DNA of 64,000 nucleotides from Scolanthus callimorphus (GCA_033964015.1 CM066917.1:25513951-25577950), one strand, 5' to 3'; positions 19,470-33,313 are shown, counted from the stretch's first letter. Notes: generated by a model not told the origin, from the sequence alone. Numbers and translations: made by a program.

Positions 19470-20969
19470 ATGAACTATAAATATTTATTAATCAGATCGA
19501 ACTGTGCCCGTGTACCCGCTTTATCCCCATACCCTGGGCTTTGAGAGAAACACCCAGTTTAGCATATCGAAACATTTTGCATTCTTGCTCAAATGATCGG
19601 ATATGGCGTTTATGGAGTGTATGGCTTGTATGAAGTTCAACTGAAATGACCAATGAACTATAAATATTATTAATCAGATCGAACTGTGCCCGTGGTACCC
19701 GCTTTATCCCCCATACCCTGGGCTTTGAGAGAAAACACCCAGTTTAGCATATCGAAACATTTTGCATTCTTGCTTTCAAATGATCGGATATGGCGTTTAT
19801 GGAGTGTATGGCTTGTATGAAGTTCAACTGAAATGACCAATGAACTATAAATATTTATTAATCAGATCGAACTGTGCCCGTGGTACCCGCTTTATCCCCC
19901 ATACCCTGGGCTTTGAGAGAAAACACCCAGTTTAGCATATCGAAACATTTTGCATTCTTGCTTTCAAATGATCGGATATGGCGTTTATGGAGTGTATGGC
20001 TTGTATGAAGTTCAACTGAAATGACCAATGAACTATAAATATTTATTAATCAGATCGAACTGTGCCCGTGGTACCCGCTTTATCCCCATACCCTGGCTTT
20101 GAGAGAAAACACCCAGTTTAGCATATCGAAACATTTTGCATTCTTGCTTTCAAATGATCGGATATGGCGTTTATGGAGTGTATGGCTTGTATGAAGTTCA
20201 ACTGATCAATGACCAATGAACTATAAATATTTATTAATCAGATCGAACTGTGCCCGTGGTACCCGCTTTATCCCCCATACCCTGGGCTTTGAGAGAAAAC
20301 ACCCAGTTTAGCATATCGAAACATTTTGCATTCTTGCTTTCAAATGATCGGATATGGCGTTTATGGAGTGTATGGCTTGTATGAAGTTCAACTGAAATGA
20401 CCAATGAACTATAAATATTTATTAATCAGATCGAACTGTGCCCGTGGTACCCGCTTTATCCCCCATACCCTGGGCTTTGAGAGAAAACACCCAGTTTAGC
20501 ATATCGAAACATTTTGCATTCTTGCTTTCAAATGATCGGATATGGCGTTTATGGAGTGTATGGCTTGTATGAAGTTCAACTGAAATGACCAATGAACTAT
20601 AAATATTTATTAATCAGATCGAACTGTGCCCGTGGTACCCGCTTTATCCCCCATACCCTGGGCTTTGAGAGAAAACACCCAGTTTAGCATATCGAAACAT
20701 TTTGCATTCTTGCTTTTCAAATGATCGATATGGCGTTTATGGAGTGTATGGCTTGTATGAAGTTCAACTGATCAATGACCAATGAACTATAAATATTTAT
20801 TAATCAGATCGAACTGTGCCCGTGGTACCCGCTTTATCCCCCATACCCTGGGCTTTGAGAGAAAACACCCAGTTTAGCATATCGAAACATTTTGCATTCT
20901 TGCTTTCAAATGATCGGATATGGCGTTTATGGAGTGTATGGCTTGTATGAAGTTCAACTGAAATGACCA
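19470..20969. repeat. 188-bp satellite, 8 copies, unit B
   Basis: Same repeat as 11112-12053, expanded to eight copies. Copy number differs between units (5, 8, 3, 3), which shows local expansion or contraction. Confidence 0.95.
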
Positions 20970-21267
20970 ATGAACTATAAGTATGCCAATTACTTACCCG
21001 ATGATGAGTCATGCGACTATATTTAGACAATGGTTACTGGACTATGCTCATTTGGGCGAAAAGGAACAAATGTTCCTGTCAACTTGTTCCTATCTGCAAT
21101 GGACCTTTTTTGAATCAATTGCGCTCCAATCCCTAACCTTGCGATGTTTTGAAATGAAATATAAGTGCATCCCAAAAGTAGGCTACTACTCTTCAGAAAA
21201 GTAAGTTTTTACAAACCACATGCCTTGTAGGATTTATTTCAAGAGCTTCAAAGTAAGCGGAACAGAA

Positions 21268-21301
21268 ATTTTGGGAAACGATCCCTTACGTTTCCCAAAA
21301 T
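21268..21301. promoter_or_regulatory. lox-like recombination site, B/C junction
   Basis: Identical 34 bp to the A/B junction, in the same orientation: arms 21268-21280 and 21289-21301, spacer 21281-21288. Confidence 0.75.
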
Positions 21302-21445
21302 GAGAGAAACCCGAAATTCTGCTTACTTGCTTTGAAGTTTGCTGTAAAACTTGGACTAAAACTAGGTTAGCTTCCAGGGCAGATAACTTGATCGTTTTTT
21401 TGGATAAAAACCGAGTTGCACGAGTGCTACAATCAGTCAATTGAA

Positions 21446-22481
21446 AGGGGTCCGTTCCTCTATTTTTGTTCCTTTGTTCCTATAATCAAATTAGGAACCA
21501 AACAATTGTTCCTTTTCTTAAATATAAGAACAGCCCTATGCCCACGAATAGGAACACATTTTGCGTTCACCGGAACAAAAGTATCACTGATTAGGAACCA
21601 AACGGTCCTTTGTAATAACAAAGGAACGCATTGTTCCTAAACATAGAAATAAGCTGGGCCTTTTATATACAATTAGGAATTCACGTTCCTAATCATGACG
21701 TTCCTTTTTGAAAAAAGGGAACGTTTTGTTCCCAATAATGTAATCAAATGTGAACCATTGTTCCTTTTCACTACGCTAAGGAACCAACAGTTCCGAACTG
21801 CTAAGTTCCTATCTCGATGTTTGGTTCTCCTTTGAGGTAATTGGGAACACCTGTTCCCATTTACCGAGTTTGACAAGCTCAATCAGGAACTCTTTGTTCC
21901 TGAACGCACTCCCAATTAGGAACATTCTGTTCCCATGACCAAATTGGACCTAACAAAAGGGGAATGTGAAGTTCCTTTGTGTGAAAATAGGGAACGTGCT
22001 GTTCCCAATTAAACAGGAATTCTGTTCCCATGACCAAATTGGACCTAACAAAAGGGGAATGTGAAGTTCCTTTGTGTGAAAATAGGGAACGTGCTGTTCC
22101 CAATTAAACAGGAATTCTGTTCCCATGACCAAATTGGACCTAACAAAAGGGGAATGTGAAGTTCCTTTGCGTGAAAATAGGGAACGTGCTATTCCCAATT
22201 AAACAGGAATTAGGAACAAGGTGGCCCTAAAAAAGGCAAGACTTTGTTCCCATATGAGCAAACGGGATCATATTGTTCCTTTAGCAATAGGAACATTTTG
22301 TTCCACTGCAAAACTATTAAGAACAAAGAGTTCCTATGATCCACATCGGTCCTTTACACTAAAGGAACGTGTTGGTCCTAGATATGGATCTTGGGAACAA
22401 AGCGTTCCGAATCTAAAAGGAACGCTTTGTTCCCTTGATGCATATTTGGGAACACAGTGTTCCTTATACTTTAAAGCGATG
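21446..22481. promoter_or_regulatory. Array of GGAAC/GTTCC dyads, unit C
   Basis: Nearly identical to the array in unit B (12530-13565), including the three 95-bp repeats. Confidence 0.6.
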
Positions 22482-22817
22482 GGTAATGTTTTAAAATAAA
22501 GACCACAATAACTGACGTAAGATAGGATAGGATCGGATCGGTTTAAGCAGGTTTGAGCAAGAACTCCGCCTAAACATGTTAGGGCAAGTTTGTGCACGCT
22601 CATTTGATTATGCGCGTCTTCGTCTTTTTATTGGACAAGATACAGTTAAGTTCCCAAAGGGGCTACAACATGTTCAGGGCAAGCTTGAACACGCTCACTT
22701 TATTTACCTTGCTATTGGCCAATAAGGGTTTTCGTACTCTAGGGACACACGGATCGTATACAAACAACTGTCAGGTAGGTATATGTTCATTTCTCGCCTA
22801 ATCTCCGCCCAAGAAAG

Positions 22818-24602
22818 ATGTCGAGTAAAAAATTGAAGCAAGTTGAATGGGCTAAAATTGCAAATGCTTTGCCCAAACCGAAAAGACTTCACTTGGAGAA
22901 AGATGAATCTGATGGACGTTTTTCCCTGCCCAGTGCAGGCGTGCGATCACGATGGATTTGGGACTCAAAGAGGCTGCAGGAAACACGTAACTAGAAAGCA
23001 CGGTTGGTTCTTCTATTTTGATCATAAACCAAGCAATTCAGAAATTGAGGCTAGTCAAGTTCACGACTGTAATGAAAGCGCAAAGAAATCCGAATCCACC
23101 AGCGCAAGCAAATCGATTCCAACCTTTGAAGCATCAGGTGCAATTGCTAAAGAATTCCTTTCTTGGCTCACTGGGAGTGGCGGGGGGTGCAAGAGCGATC
23201 GAAAAGCTCAACAAACTGTCAGCAAATGCCTTAAGTTTCTCAGATTTTGTTGTGATGACGAAGACGAACTGACTTGGAAAAATGTCGACTATAGCTTATG
23301 CTCTCCTAACCTTCTCTTTAAATTTGCTGATACGATGCAGGACACGTGGAGCCTTGGACATGCTGGACGTTTAGGATACCTGGACGCTATTGGGGAGCTA
23401 GTGCAATTCCGAAAAGTAAGCGAAGGGTTGTCGGAAACAGTGGCGAGAGGTTTGTCAGTCACCGAGACGTACCTGAAAAGAGTTCGAAGAACAGTGTCGA
23501 AGATGATGAGATTGCAGTGGACCAGTGATCTTGACATCGATGTTTTAGAAGCCAAGGGTCACTGGGCATCGCTCGACGAACTACTGGAAGTTGTCTCTCA
23601 CTACCTTCCTCGATATGAGGAAGTGCTCAAGAAATGCAGGGACAAACCAGGTAGTGTTTGCTCGGGGGATTTAACGTTTGCCACAAAATTTCTAGCCGTC
23701 TACTTGTTCATCAAGGTAAAAGGATCCCGACCCATGACGTACCAGTACCTCACCGTTGACATGGTTCGCACAGCGAAAACAAACGGGGGATTCGTTGACC
23801 AGAAAATGTTCAAAACTGCAGGGAAATACGGATTTGATTCGCTTCTTTTGACCGACACTAACATGAGAGTTTTGGATGGATATATCAATCATATTCGCCC
23901 TCTGCAGAAACCAGCTTGCGATTACGTGCTAGTGACGAGAAACGGGGGCAGCACAACAAGCTCGGCGAGCTCATGAGCAAATTGGTTTTCGATGCCATTG
24001 GAAAGTACGTTCATCCGACGCGCTATCGACAGATCGTCGAGACTGCAAGTTCCAACCAGCTTAGCGCAAGAGAGCAAGACGCAGTTTCAGAAGATCAAAA
24101 ACACAGCTCGGTTGTAGCAAGAGTGCATTATCAAAAGCAAAGATCTCGGGAGGTCGCAACGAAGGCGCGCCAATGCTTGGATAAACTACATGGCGACAAG
24201 GGGACAAAGCTGGAACAAGATGTGATTTCAAGACTGTCGGACATCTCATCGGCCTCCTCTCAAGAACAGGAGGTGCACAATCTGTCCAGCGGTTCTACAG
24301 AAGAAGTCGAAAGTGCAGAGGAGGCGTTGCAAGTAGAACGCGAGTGCAATTTCATTAAAATGCCAAGACTCACACGCCAGCGCACTTTCAAAGTGGCCAA
24401 CATCGATCGTACATGCAATAGAAAAAAGGCCATGTTGTTCACCCAGGACGAGGACAAGTATCTCAAAGCCGGTCTCAAAAGGTACGGCTATGGTCAGTGG
24501 ACAGCCATTCTAAGGGATTCCGAATTTCATTTCCAGAAAGGAAGATCTTCTGACTCTCTGAAGAAACGCGCGGGGACCAAGTTTTGCAGGGAAAAGCGCT
24601 AG
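22818..24602 (+). pseudogene. Tyrosine recombinase, unit C, two single-base frameshifts
   Basis: The start ATG is at 22818 and the stop at 24600-24602. An extra T in the run 22919-22923 shifts the frame before the zinc finger. One G is missing from the run 23944-23948, between the motif I Arg and the HPTR box. The sequence otherwise matches unit B with few substitutions (Gln for Pro and Thr for Ala near the C-terminus). Both changes are in homopolymers, so assembly error is as likely as real decay. Confidence 0.8.
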
Positions 24603-24811
24603 CTAAAAACTTACTGCTACTATAGAACTGGAATGAACCAATCAAACGAGAAAGCGCTCTAGTATAGAAGTGAAATGTCGAATAAAGGCCTGGGAACTAC
24701 GGTCATTCTTTATGTGATTGCGCAAAGTATTCTGGGAAGGCGACGAGTCGCTATTAAGCGCGCAGACATTTCAAGGCAGGTCTCTTACCCGTTGAACCTC
24801 GACCACTAAAG

Positions 24812-25174
24812 ATGGATATCATTGTAGATAAACACCCCGAGCTATCTCTGAAGGATTTGAAATTTGCGGGAGAATTTTTGCAAGGAATGTGCGCCCCGAA
24901 CTTTCCAAAATCTACTGCTATGCTGGCGGAAAGTCTGCTTTGGAGGCATTTGAACAGAACTACTAACAGGAAAAAGTCAACTTTAAGGGAGCTCATCTTG
25001 GCATGCCTTTTCATAGCCGTAAAGCTGGAAGACAGCGATATGGCCAGGAATAACCTATTTATGGACATCATTTCTACGCCTGTGCCGAGGGAGGACATTA
25101 TCGAACAAGAACTTCACGTGTTAGAATCGGTCAATTGGAGACCCTTGGAATATTATGAGATGATTGGACTTTGA
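24812..25174 (+). CDS. Cyclin-box small protein, unit C
   Basis: The 120 residues are unchanged from units A and B, but the stop codon is TGA. The ORF is intact although the neighbouring recombinase frame is broken. Confidence 0.7.
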   Translation: MDIIVDKHPELSLKDLKFAGEFLQGMCAPNFPKSTAMLAESLLWRHLNRTTNRKKSTLRELILACLFIAVKLEDSDMARNNLFMDIISTPVPREDIIEQELHVLESVNWRPLEYYEMIGL

Positions 25175-25453
25175 ATCGAGTATATGTTTTACTCTCTCTA
25201 TCCAAACGGAACTACGACATGGGCATTAAAACTACATTAAAACACAACAATGATGTAAGCTACTTGCTTTCCTTTAATATTTGTGAAATCGATCACCTGC
25301 TGTGAACAAATAATTCGAGTAAACGTGTACAAACAAACAAACAAACAGCATTTACTCTTAGACATTCTATAGCAATTGGCTTGTGTTTCAATAACTATAC
25401 ACAAATTGTCCTTTTTTTTCATGACGGGAAGCACTCCTTACATCATTTTACAT

Positions 25454-26306
25454 TTAGGATTTCTTGAAAAACTTTGTAATTTCCGCTTGACCATCAATGC
25501 TCTTTGGGCGTTTTCTTGGGCGTTTTCTAGCGGGAACGGGTTGGGTGAAAGGACAACGAGTAATCCTGATCGGGCGTTGGCTGACGGTGGGGGTCTTGGG
25601 TGGGCGATCCAAGCGCGGGCACGAACGAGGTGGCGTCGGCAGATCCTTTAGGAAGCCATCGTACGTCAGTATTGAGCTTGTTGCAACAATTTGGCGACCA
25701 GCTCCTGCATGCAGCCGTTGCTATGGTCCTTTACTGCTTGACATAGTTGGTCAAACTTAGGGTTGTGGTCCGTTTTTCTCTTGCCCTTGCGGATTGGGTT
25801 ATGTATACTTCTACATCACAACTGCGCATAGCCTGTCGGATGACGAGTGGATTGATCGGTGCCCCGTTAGATGTTTTACACGCTACCCAGTAAGATAGCC
25901 GGGTATATTTGCTTTCCGGGTGTAGATAACTGAGACAAAACGAGATCTGTCTCTTCGGCTGTCTGGTCGTTACTCGATGAATTCTTCTGTTGCCGTTTCG
26001 ATAAGCTAATTGCGGAGAAAAAGAAGACAACATCTTTTACATCTGCTAGTTTGTCGTCACATTCGCTTCTTTTATCACAAATCCAGCGCCAAGCCCTGAT
26101 GAAAAAAAAGGAAACAAAAATCGGTAATTATGATGTGCTCTCGGACTCGGGGATGTTTCTTTAAAAAAACTCATTATTTCACTCTGTTCCACCCTCCAAA
26201 CACACTTGAAAGAGACCATCGAACATTGTTTGTTGATTATTCCAACCACATTGCATTCTAGGGCGTCACGAATAGCCTTGCTGTTTAGCTGCGACGAAGG
26301 CTTCAT
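25454..26306 (-). pseudogene. Helicase gene remnant, unit C
   Basis: Same internal deletion junction as unit B (about 25681). The start ATG (26306-26304) is present. A 13-bp duplication near 25500-25526 alters the C-terminal piece, and a G run in exon 2 is one base short. No ATPase exons remain. Confidence 0.75.
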
Positions 26307-26544
26307 GATCCTCGCCCTCCGAACTTTGGCGTAGAATGGTCCTGCCTCCTGCAGGACCCCTTTTTATGAGGTTAAACTGCTTAATATTCATGATGCATTC
26401 CTTTAAGAGGAACGACTGTATGTTGTCGTTGCTGCTTTTTAGCCGGTCATGGTATATGGACAGCAATTGTCGACATTGTTCCGTTTTGACATGGGATGAA
26501 AGGAACGGACATAGATATTTTAGTCATATAGTTAATCGAGTGGA

Positions 26545-26736
26545 ATGATTAAGGAGTCCGGCGAACTTCAAAGGGTAATCGCTTGTTTTGCGCTCAGATC
26601 GTTTGATTTGGTCCTTGCAACCGTGACTGCACACGCACAAAAGGATTTCTCTGAAAAAGTGAACAAAGAGCTATTACAATATCAGGGTGTTAGGAGGCTT
26701 TATAAACATGAACAAAGAATACCTAGATATCCCTAA
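26545..26736 (+). pseudogene. Small ORF, unit C, truncated
   Basis: Starts like the unit A and B ORFs but an insertion near 26719 shifts the frame and ends it after 63 codons. The Ala/Phe-rich end is lost. Confidence 0.3.
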
Positions 26737-26995
26737 ATCATTAATCGCGGGAAAAATTAGCTTTTCAAGCTGCAATTTTCAAACTGACCCCTTTCATTTA
26801 ATAGTACATCAGATGGATATTTGGACATGTGACGATCATTTGTACCCGCCATTTACGTTCTAAACGCTTTAAACAACGCTTAGTAAACCAAGTTAACTGA
26901 TTTTGTATTGACCTATTAAGGCTCAGCTCAAACAAACACCCCTTCAAAAATAATTAATGCATATTCAAAGACTCGAATCCCGTTGAAGTTTCATT

Positions 26996-28478
26996 GTAAT
27001 CATTGTTTACAACGGTTTAGACGTGAACACCGGGTACAGTCAGCTATCATTCATCTCAATATGTATCCGCTTTTTAAAAACAGGTGTCCAGTCTAAGAAA
27101 TATCAGCATAATTTATAGCTCGATGAGGCTCTATTAGTCAACTTGTGTTTGTAATCATTGTTTACAACGGTTCAGACGTGTACACCGGGTACAGTCAGCT
27201 ATCATTCATGTCAATATGTATCCGCTATACACGCCTTAAACTGGGTAAACGTTGGTTTTAAAAACAGGTGTCCAGTATAAGAAATATCAGCATAATTTAT
27301 AGCTCGATGAGGCTCTATTAGAAGTCAACTTGTGTTTGTAATCATTGTTTACAACGGTTCAGACGTGTACACCGGGTACAGTCAGCTATCATTCATGTCA
27401 ATATGTATCCGCTATACACGCCTTAAACTGGGTAAACGTTGGTTTTAAAAACAGGTGTCCAGTATAAGAAATATCAGCATAATTTATAGCTCGATGAGGC
27501 TCTATTAGAAGTCAACTTGTGTTTGTAATCATTGTTTACAACGGTTCAGACGTGTACACCGGGTACAGTCAGCTATCATTCATGTCAATATGTATCCGCT
27601 ATACACGCCTTAAACTGGGTAAACGTTGGTTTTAAAAACAGGTGTCCAGTATAAGAAATATCAGCATAATTTATAGCTCGATGAGGCTCTATTAGAAGTC
27701 AACTTGTGTTTGTAATCATTGTTTACAACGGTTCAGACGTGTACAGCGGGTACAGTCAGCTATCATTCATCTCAATATGTATCCGCTATACACGCCTTAA
27801 ACTGGGTAAACGTTGGTTTTAAAAACAGGTGTCCAGTATAAGAAATATCAGCATAATTTATAGCTCGATGAGGCTCTATTAGAAGTCAACTTGTGTTGGT
27901 AATCATTGTTTACAACGGTTCAGACGTGTACAGCGGGTACAGTCAGCTATCATTCATCTCAATATGTATCCGCTATACACGCCTTATTTTAAAAACAGGT
28001 GTCCAGTATAAGAAATATCAGCATAATTTATAGCTCGATGAGCTCTATTAGAAGTCAACTTGTGTTTGTAATCATTGTTTACAACGGTTCAGACGTGTAC
28101 AGCGGGTACAGTCAGCTATCATTCATGTCAATATGTATCCGCTATACACGCCTTAAACTGGGTAAACGTTGGTTTAAAAACAGGTGTCCAGTATAAGAAA
28201 TATCAGCATAATTTATAGCTTGATGAGGCTCTATTAGAAGTCAACTTGTGTTTGTAATCATTGTTTACAACGGTTCAGACGTGTACACCGGGTACAGTCA
28301 GCTATCATTCATCTCAATATGTATCCGCTATACACGCCTTAAACTGGGTAAACGTTGCTTTTTAAACAAGACCACTCTAAATGCATCTACTCCTCTATTT
28401 TGTACTGTTAAACAACTTCTTTGCGCAAACTCGTTTACAACGGATAAGAAGTGTACACCGGGTACAGTCAATGCATTT
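26996..28478. repeat. 187-bp variant satellite, about 8 copies, unit C
   Basis: Same family as the 184-bp satellite, but most copies carry GAA before GTCAACTTG, so the period is about 187 bp. The first copy and one later copy are deleted internally. The last copy ends in an unrelated tail of about 80 bp before the AT-rich block. Confidence 0.9.
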
Positions 28479-29100
28479 ATTAATGTTCCATAATTATCAA
28501 TTAATATTGTTATTGTTATTATAATTTTAATAATTATCAATTTATTATTATTATATAATATCAATTATAATATATATTATTATAATAAATAATAATATAT
28601 AATAATAATAATTTTTATTATTGTTATTATTATTATTATTTGAAAATGTATTTATTATTATTATATAATATAATAATAATATATTATTATTATATTATAT
28701 AAGTATATTATAATATATTATTATATATAATAATAATAATAATAATTTTTATTATTGTTATTATTATTATTATTTGAAATGTAATTTAATATTATTATAT
28801 AATATTAATAATAATATATATTATTAGTATATTTATTATTATACTATATATATTATTATATATTATTATATTATAATAATATATATTATTATTTATAATA
28901 ATACTACTAATAATAATAATTTTTATTAGTGTTATTATTTTATTTGAAATAATAATTTAATATTATTATATAATATTAATAATATATATATTATTATTAT
29001 ATTATTAGAAATAATAATAAATAATCATCATCATCATTTTTATTATTATTATTATTATAAAAAAATTATTTATAAATATTAAATTATTAATTATTATTAA
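28479..29100. repeat. AT-rich block, unit C
   Basis: Counterpart of 10496-11111, rearranged, with extra ATCATC triplets near 29025. Confidence 0.9.
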
Positions 29101-29683
29101 ATGAACTATCAATATTTATTAATCAGATCGAACTGTGCCCGTGGTACCCGCTTTATCCCCCATACCCTGGGCTTTGAGAGAAAACACCCAGTTTAGCATA
29201 TCGAAACATTTTGCATTCTTGCTTTGAAATGATCGGGTATGGCGTTTATGGAGTGTATGGCGGGTATCAAGTTCAACTCAAATGACCAAATGAACTATAA
29301 ATATTTATTAATCAGATCGACTGTGCCCGTGGTACCCGCTTTATCCCCCATACCCTGGGCTTTGAGAGAAACACCCAGTTTGGCATATCGAAACATTTTG
29401 CATTCTTGCTTTGAAATGATCAGATATGGCGTTTATGGAGTGTATGGCGGGTATCAAGCTCAACTCAAATGACCAAATGAACTATAAATATTTATTAATC
29501 AGATCGAGCTGTGCCCGTGGTACCCGCTTTATCCCCCATACCCTGGGCTTTGAGAGAAAACAGCCAATTTTGCAACTAGCTACTTTATTAATATTCATGC
29601 ATCGTAAACATTGTATTCGTCGGATTGGCGTTTATGGGTGTATAACGGGAGTGACGAGTACGAGGTTTCAACCTAAATGCCCA
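29101..29683. repeat. 188-bp satellite, 3 copies, unit C
   Basis: Two standard copies and one divergent last copy in which the second half is replaced by a different sequence (about 29566-29683). The same change is in unit D. Confidence 0.9.
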
Positions 29684-29981
29684 ATGAACTATAAGTATGC
29701 CAATTACTCACCCGATGATGAGTCATGCGACTATATTTAGACAATAGTTACTGGACTATGCTCATTTGGGTGAAAAGGAACAAATGTTCCTGTCAACTTG
29801 TTCCTATCTGCAATGGACCTTTTTGGAAACAATTGCGCTCCAATCCCTAACCTTGCGATGTTTTGCAATGAAATATAAGTGCATCCCAAAAGTAGGTTAC
29901 TGCTCTTCAGGAAAGTAAGTTTTTGCAAACCACATGCCTTGTAGGATTTATTTCAAGAGCTTCAAAGTAAGCGGAACAGAA

Positions 29982-30015
29982 ATTTTGGGAAACGATCCCT
30001 TACGTTTCCCAAAAT
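29982..30015. promoter_or_regulatory. lox-like recombination site, C/D junction
   Basis: Identical 34 bp in the same orientation: arms 29982-29994 and 30003-30015, spacer 29995-30002. Confidence 0.75.
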
Positions 30016-30159
30016 GAGAGAAACCCGAAATTCTGCTTACTTGCTTTGAAGTTTGCTGTAAAACTTGGACTAAAACTAGGTTAGCTTCCAGGGCAGATAA
30101 CTTGATCGTTTTTTTGGATAAAAACCGAGTTGCACGAGTGCTACAATCAGTCAATTGAA

Positions 30160-31195
30160 AGGGGTCCGTTCCTCTATTTTTGTTCCTTTGTTCCTATAAT
30201 CAAATTAGGAACCAAACAATTGTTCCTTTTCTTAAATATAAGAACAGCCCTATGCCCACGAATAGGAACACATTTTGCGTTCACCGGAACAAAAGTATCA
30301 CTGATTAGGAACCAAACGGTCCTTTGTAATAACAAAGGAACGCATTGTTCCTAAACATAGAAATAAGCTGGGCCTTTTATATACAATTAGGAATTCACGT
30401 TCCTAATCATGACGTTCCTTTTTGAAAAAAGGGAACGTTTTGTTCCCAATAATGTAATCAAATGTGAACCATTGTTCCTTTTCACTACGCTAAGGAACCA
30501 ACAGTTCCGAACTGCTAAGTTCCTATCTCGATGTTTGGTTCTCCTTTGAGGTAATTGGGAACACCTGTTCCCATTTACCGAGTTTGACAAGCTCAATCAG
30601 GAACTCTTTGTTCCTGAACGCACTCCCAATTAGGAACATTCTGTTCCCATGACCAAATTGGACCTAACAAAAGGGGAATGTGAAGTTCCTTTGTGTGAAA
30701 ATAGGGAACGTGCTGTTCCCATTAAACAGGAATTCTGTTCCCATGACCAAATTGGACCTAACAAAAGGGGAATGTGAAGTTCCTTTGTGTGAAAATAGGG
30801 AACGTGCTGTTCCCAATTAAACAGGAATTCTGTTCCCATGACCAAATTGGACCTAACAAAAGGGGAATGTGAAGTTCCTTTGCGTGAAAATAGGGAACGT
30901 GCTATTCCCAATTAAACAGGAATTAGGAACAAGGTGGCCCTAAAAAAGGCAAGACTTTGTTCCCATATGAGCAAACGGGATCATATTGTTCCTTTAGCAA
31001 TAGGAACATTTTGTTCCACTGCAAAACTATTAAGAACAAAGAGTTCCTATGATCCACATCGGTCCTTTACACTAAAGGAACGTGTTGGTCCTAGATATGG
31101 ATCTTGGGAACAAAGCGTTCCGAATCTAAAAGGAACGCTTTGTTCCCTTGATGCATATTTGGGAACACAGTGTTCCTTATACTTTAAAGCGATGG
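30160..31195. promoter_or_regulatory. Array of GGAAC/GTTCC dyads, unit D
   Basis: Nearly identical to the arrays in units B and C. Confidence 0.6.
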
Positions 31196-31530
31196 GTAAT
31201 GTTTTAAAATAAAGACCACAATAACTGACGTAAGATAGGATAGGATCGGATCGGTTTAAGCAGGTTTGAGCAAGAACTCCGCCTAAACATGTTAGGGCAA
31301 GTTTGTGCACGCTCATTTGATTATGCGCGTCTTCGTCTTTTTATTGGACAAGATACAGTTAAGTTCCCAAAGGGGCTACAACATGTTCAGGGCAAGCTTG
31401 AACACGCTCACTTTATTTACCTTGCTATTGGCCAATAAGGGTTTTCGTACTCTAGGGACACACGGATCGTATACAAACAACTGTCAGGTAGGTATATGTT
31501 CATTTCTCGCCTAATCTCCGCCCAAGAAAG

Positions 31531-33313
31531 ATGTCGAGTAAAAAATTGAAGCAAGTTGAATGGGCTAAAATTGCAAATGCTTTGCCCAAACCGAAAAGAC
31601 TTCACTTGGAGAAAGATGAATCTGATGGACGTTTTCCCTGCCCAGTGCAGGCGTGCGATCACGATGGATTTGGGACTCAAAGAGGCTGCAGGAAACACGT
31701 AACTAGAAAGCACGGTTGGTTCTTCTATTTTGATCATAAACCAAGCAATTCAGAAATTGAGGCTAGTCAAGTTCACGACTGTAATGAAAGCGCAAAGAAA
31801 TCCGAATCCACCAGCGCAAGCAAATCGATTCCAACCTTTGAAGCATCAGGTGCAATTGCTAAAGAATTCCTTTCTTGGCTCACTGGGAGTGGCGGGGGTG
31901 CAAGAGCGATCGAAAAGCTCAACAAACTGTCAGCAAATGCCTTAAGTTTCTCAGATTTTGTTGTGATGACGAAGACGAACTGACTTGGAAAAATGTCGAC
32001 TATAGCTTATGCTCTCCTAACCTTCTCTTTAAATTTGCTGATACGATGCAGGACACGTGGAGCCTTGGACATGCTGGACGTTTAGGATACCTGGACGCTA
32101 TTGGGGAGCTAGTGCAATTCCGAAAAGTAAGCGAAGGGTTGTCGGAAACAGTGGCGAGAGGTTTGTCAGTCACCGAGACGTACCTGAAAAGAGTTCGAAG
32201 AACAGTGTCGAAGATGATGAGATTGCAGTGGACCAGTGATCTTGACATCGATGTTTTAGAAGCCAAGGGTCACTGGGCATCGCTCGACGAACTACTGGAA
32301 GTTGTCTCTCACTACCTTCCTCGATATGAGGAAGTGCTCAAGAAATGCAGGGACAAACCAGGTAGTGTTTGCTCGGGGATTTAACGTTTGCCACAAAATT
32401 TCTAGCCGTCTACTTGTTCATCAAGGTAAAAGGATCCCGACCCATGACGTACCAGTACCTCACCGTTGACATGGTTCGCACAGCGAAAACAAACGGGGGA
32501 TTCGTTGACCAGAAAATGTTCAAAACTGCAGGGAAATACGGATTTGATTCGCTTCTTTTGACCGACACTAACATGAGAGTTTTGGATGGATATATCAATC
32601 ATATTCGCCCTCTGCAGAAACCAGCTTGCGATTACGTGCTAGTGACGAGAAACGGGGGGCAGCACAACAAGCTCGGCGAGCTCATGAGCAAATTGGTTTT
32701 CGATGCCATTGGAAAGTACGTTCATCCGACGCGCTATCGACAGATCGTCGAGACTGCAAGTTCCAACCAGCTTAGCGCAAGAGAGCAAGACGCAGTTTCA
32801 GAAGATCAAAAACACAGCTCGGTTGTAGCAAGAGTGCATTATCAAAAGCAAAGATCTCGGGAGGTCGCAACGAAGGCGCGCCAATGCTTGGATAAACTAC
32901 ATGGCGACAAGGGGACAAAGCTGGAACAAGATGTGATTTCAAGACTGTCGGACATCTCATCGGCCTCCTCTCAAGAACAGGAGGTGCACAATCTGTCCAG
33001 CGGTTCTACAGAAGAAGTCGAAAGTGCAGAGGAGGCGTTGCAAGTAGAACGCGAGTGCAATTTCATTAAAATGCCAAGACTCACACGCCAGCGCACTTTC
33101 AAAGTGGCCAACATCGATCGTACATGCAATAGAAAAAAGGCCATGTTGTTCACCCAGGACGAGGACAAGTATCTCAAAGCCGGTCTCAAAAGGTACGGCT
33201 ATGGTCAGTGGACAGCCATTCTAAGGGATTCCGAATTTCATTTCCAGAAAGGAAGATCTTCTGACTCTCTGAAGAAACGCGCGGGGACCAAGTTTTGCAG
33301 GGAAAAGCGCTAG
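31531..33313 (+). pseudogene. Tyrosine recombinase, unit D, two single-base frameshifts
   Basis: Start ATG at 31531, stop at 33311-33313. The G run 31894-31898 and the G run 32375-32378 are each one base shorter than in unit B. The catalytic Arg, HPTR, His and Tyr codons all remain downstream in one frame (from 32369). The protein variants equal those of unit C. Sequencing error in G runs is a real alternative to decay. Confidence 0.8.

Larger units (their letters stand above)
12369..21284. mobile_element. Unit B, internally deleted, with intact recombinase gene
   Basis: This unit of about 8.9 kb lies between the junction sites at 12352-12385 and 21268-21301. It contains the only complete and uninterrupted recombinase ORF in the window, an intact cyclin-like ORF, a remnant of the helicase gene, and the satellite/AT-rich module. 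The internal part present in unit A at 2241-8025 is missing. The unit boundaries are placed in the middle of the 8-bp spacer because strand exchange by a tyrosine recombinase would occur there; this placement is inferred. Confidence 0.85.
21285..29998. mobile_element. Unit C, internally deleted, recombinase ORF frameshifted
   Basis: This unit of about 8.7 kb lies between the junction sites at 21268-21301 and 29982-30015. It has the same internal deletion as B and D. It shares diagnostic variants with D: the cyclin stop codon is TGA, there is a short duplication near the helicase C-terminus, the 184-bp satellite carries three extra bases, and there are only three 188-bp repeats. Its recombinase ORF has two single-base homopolymer indels. 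Confidence 0.85.
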
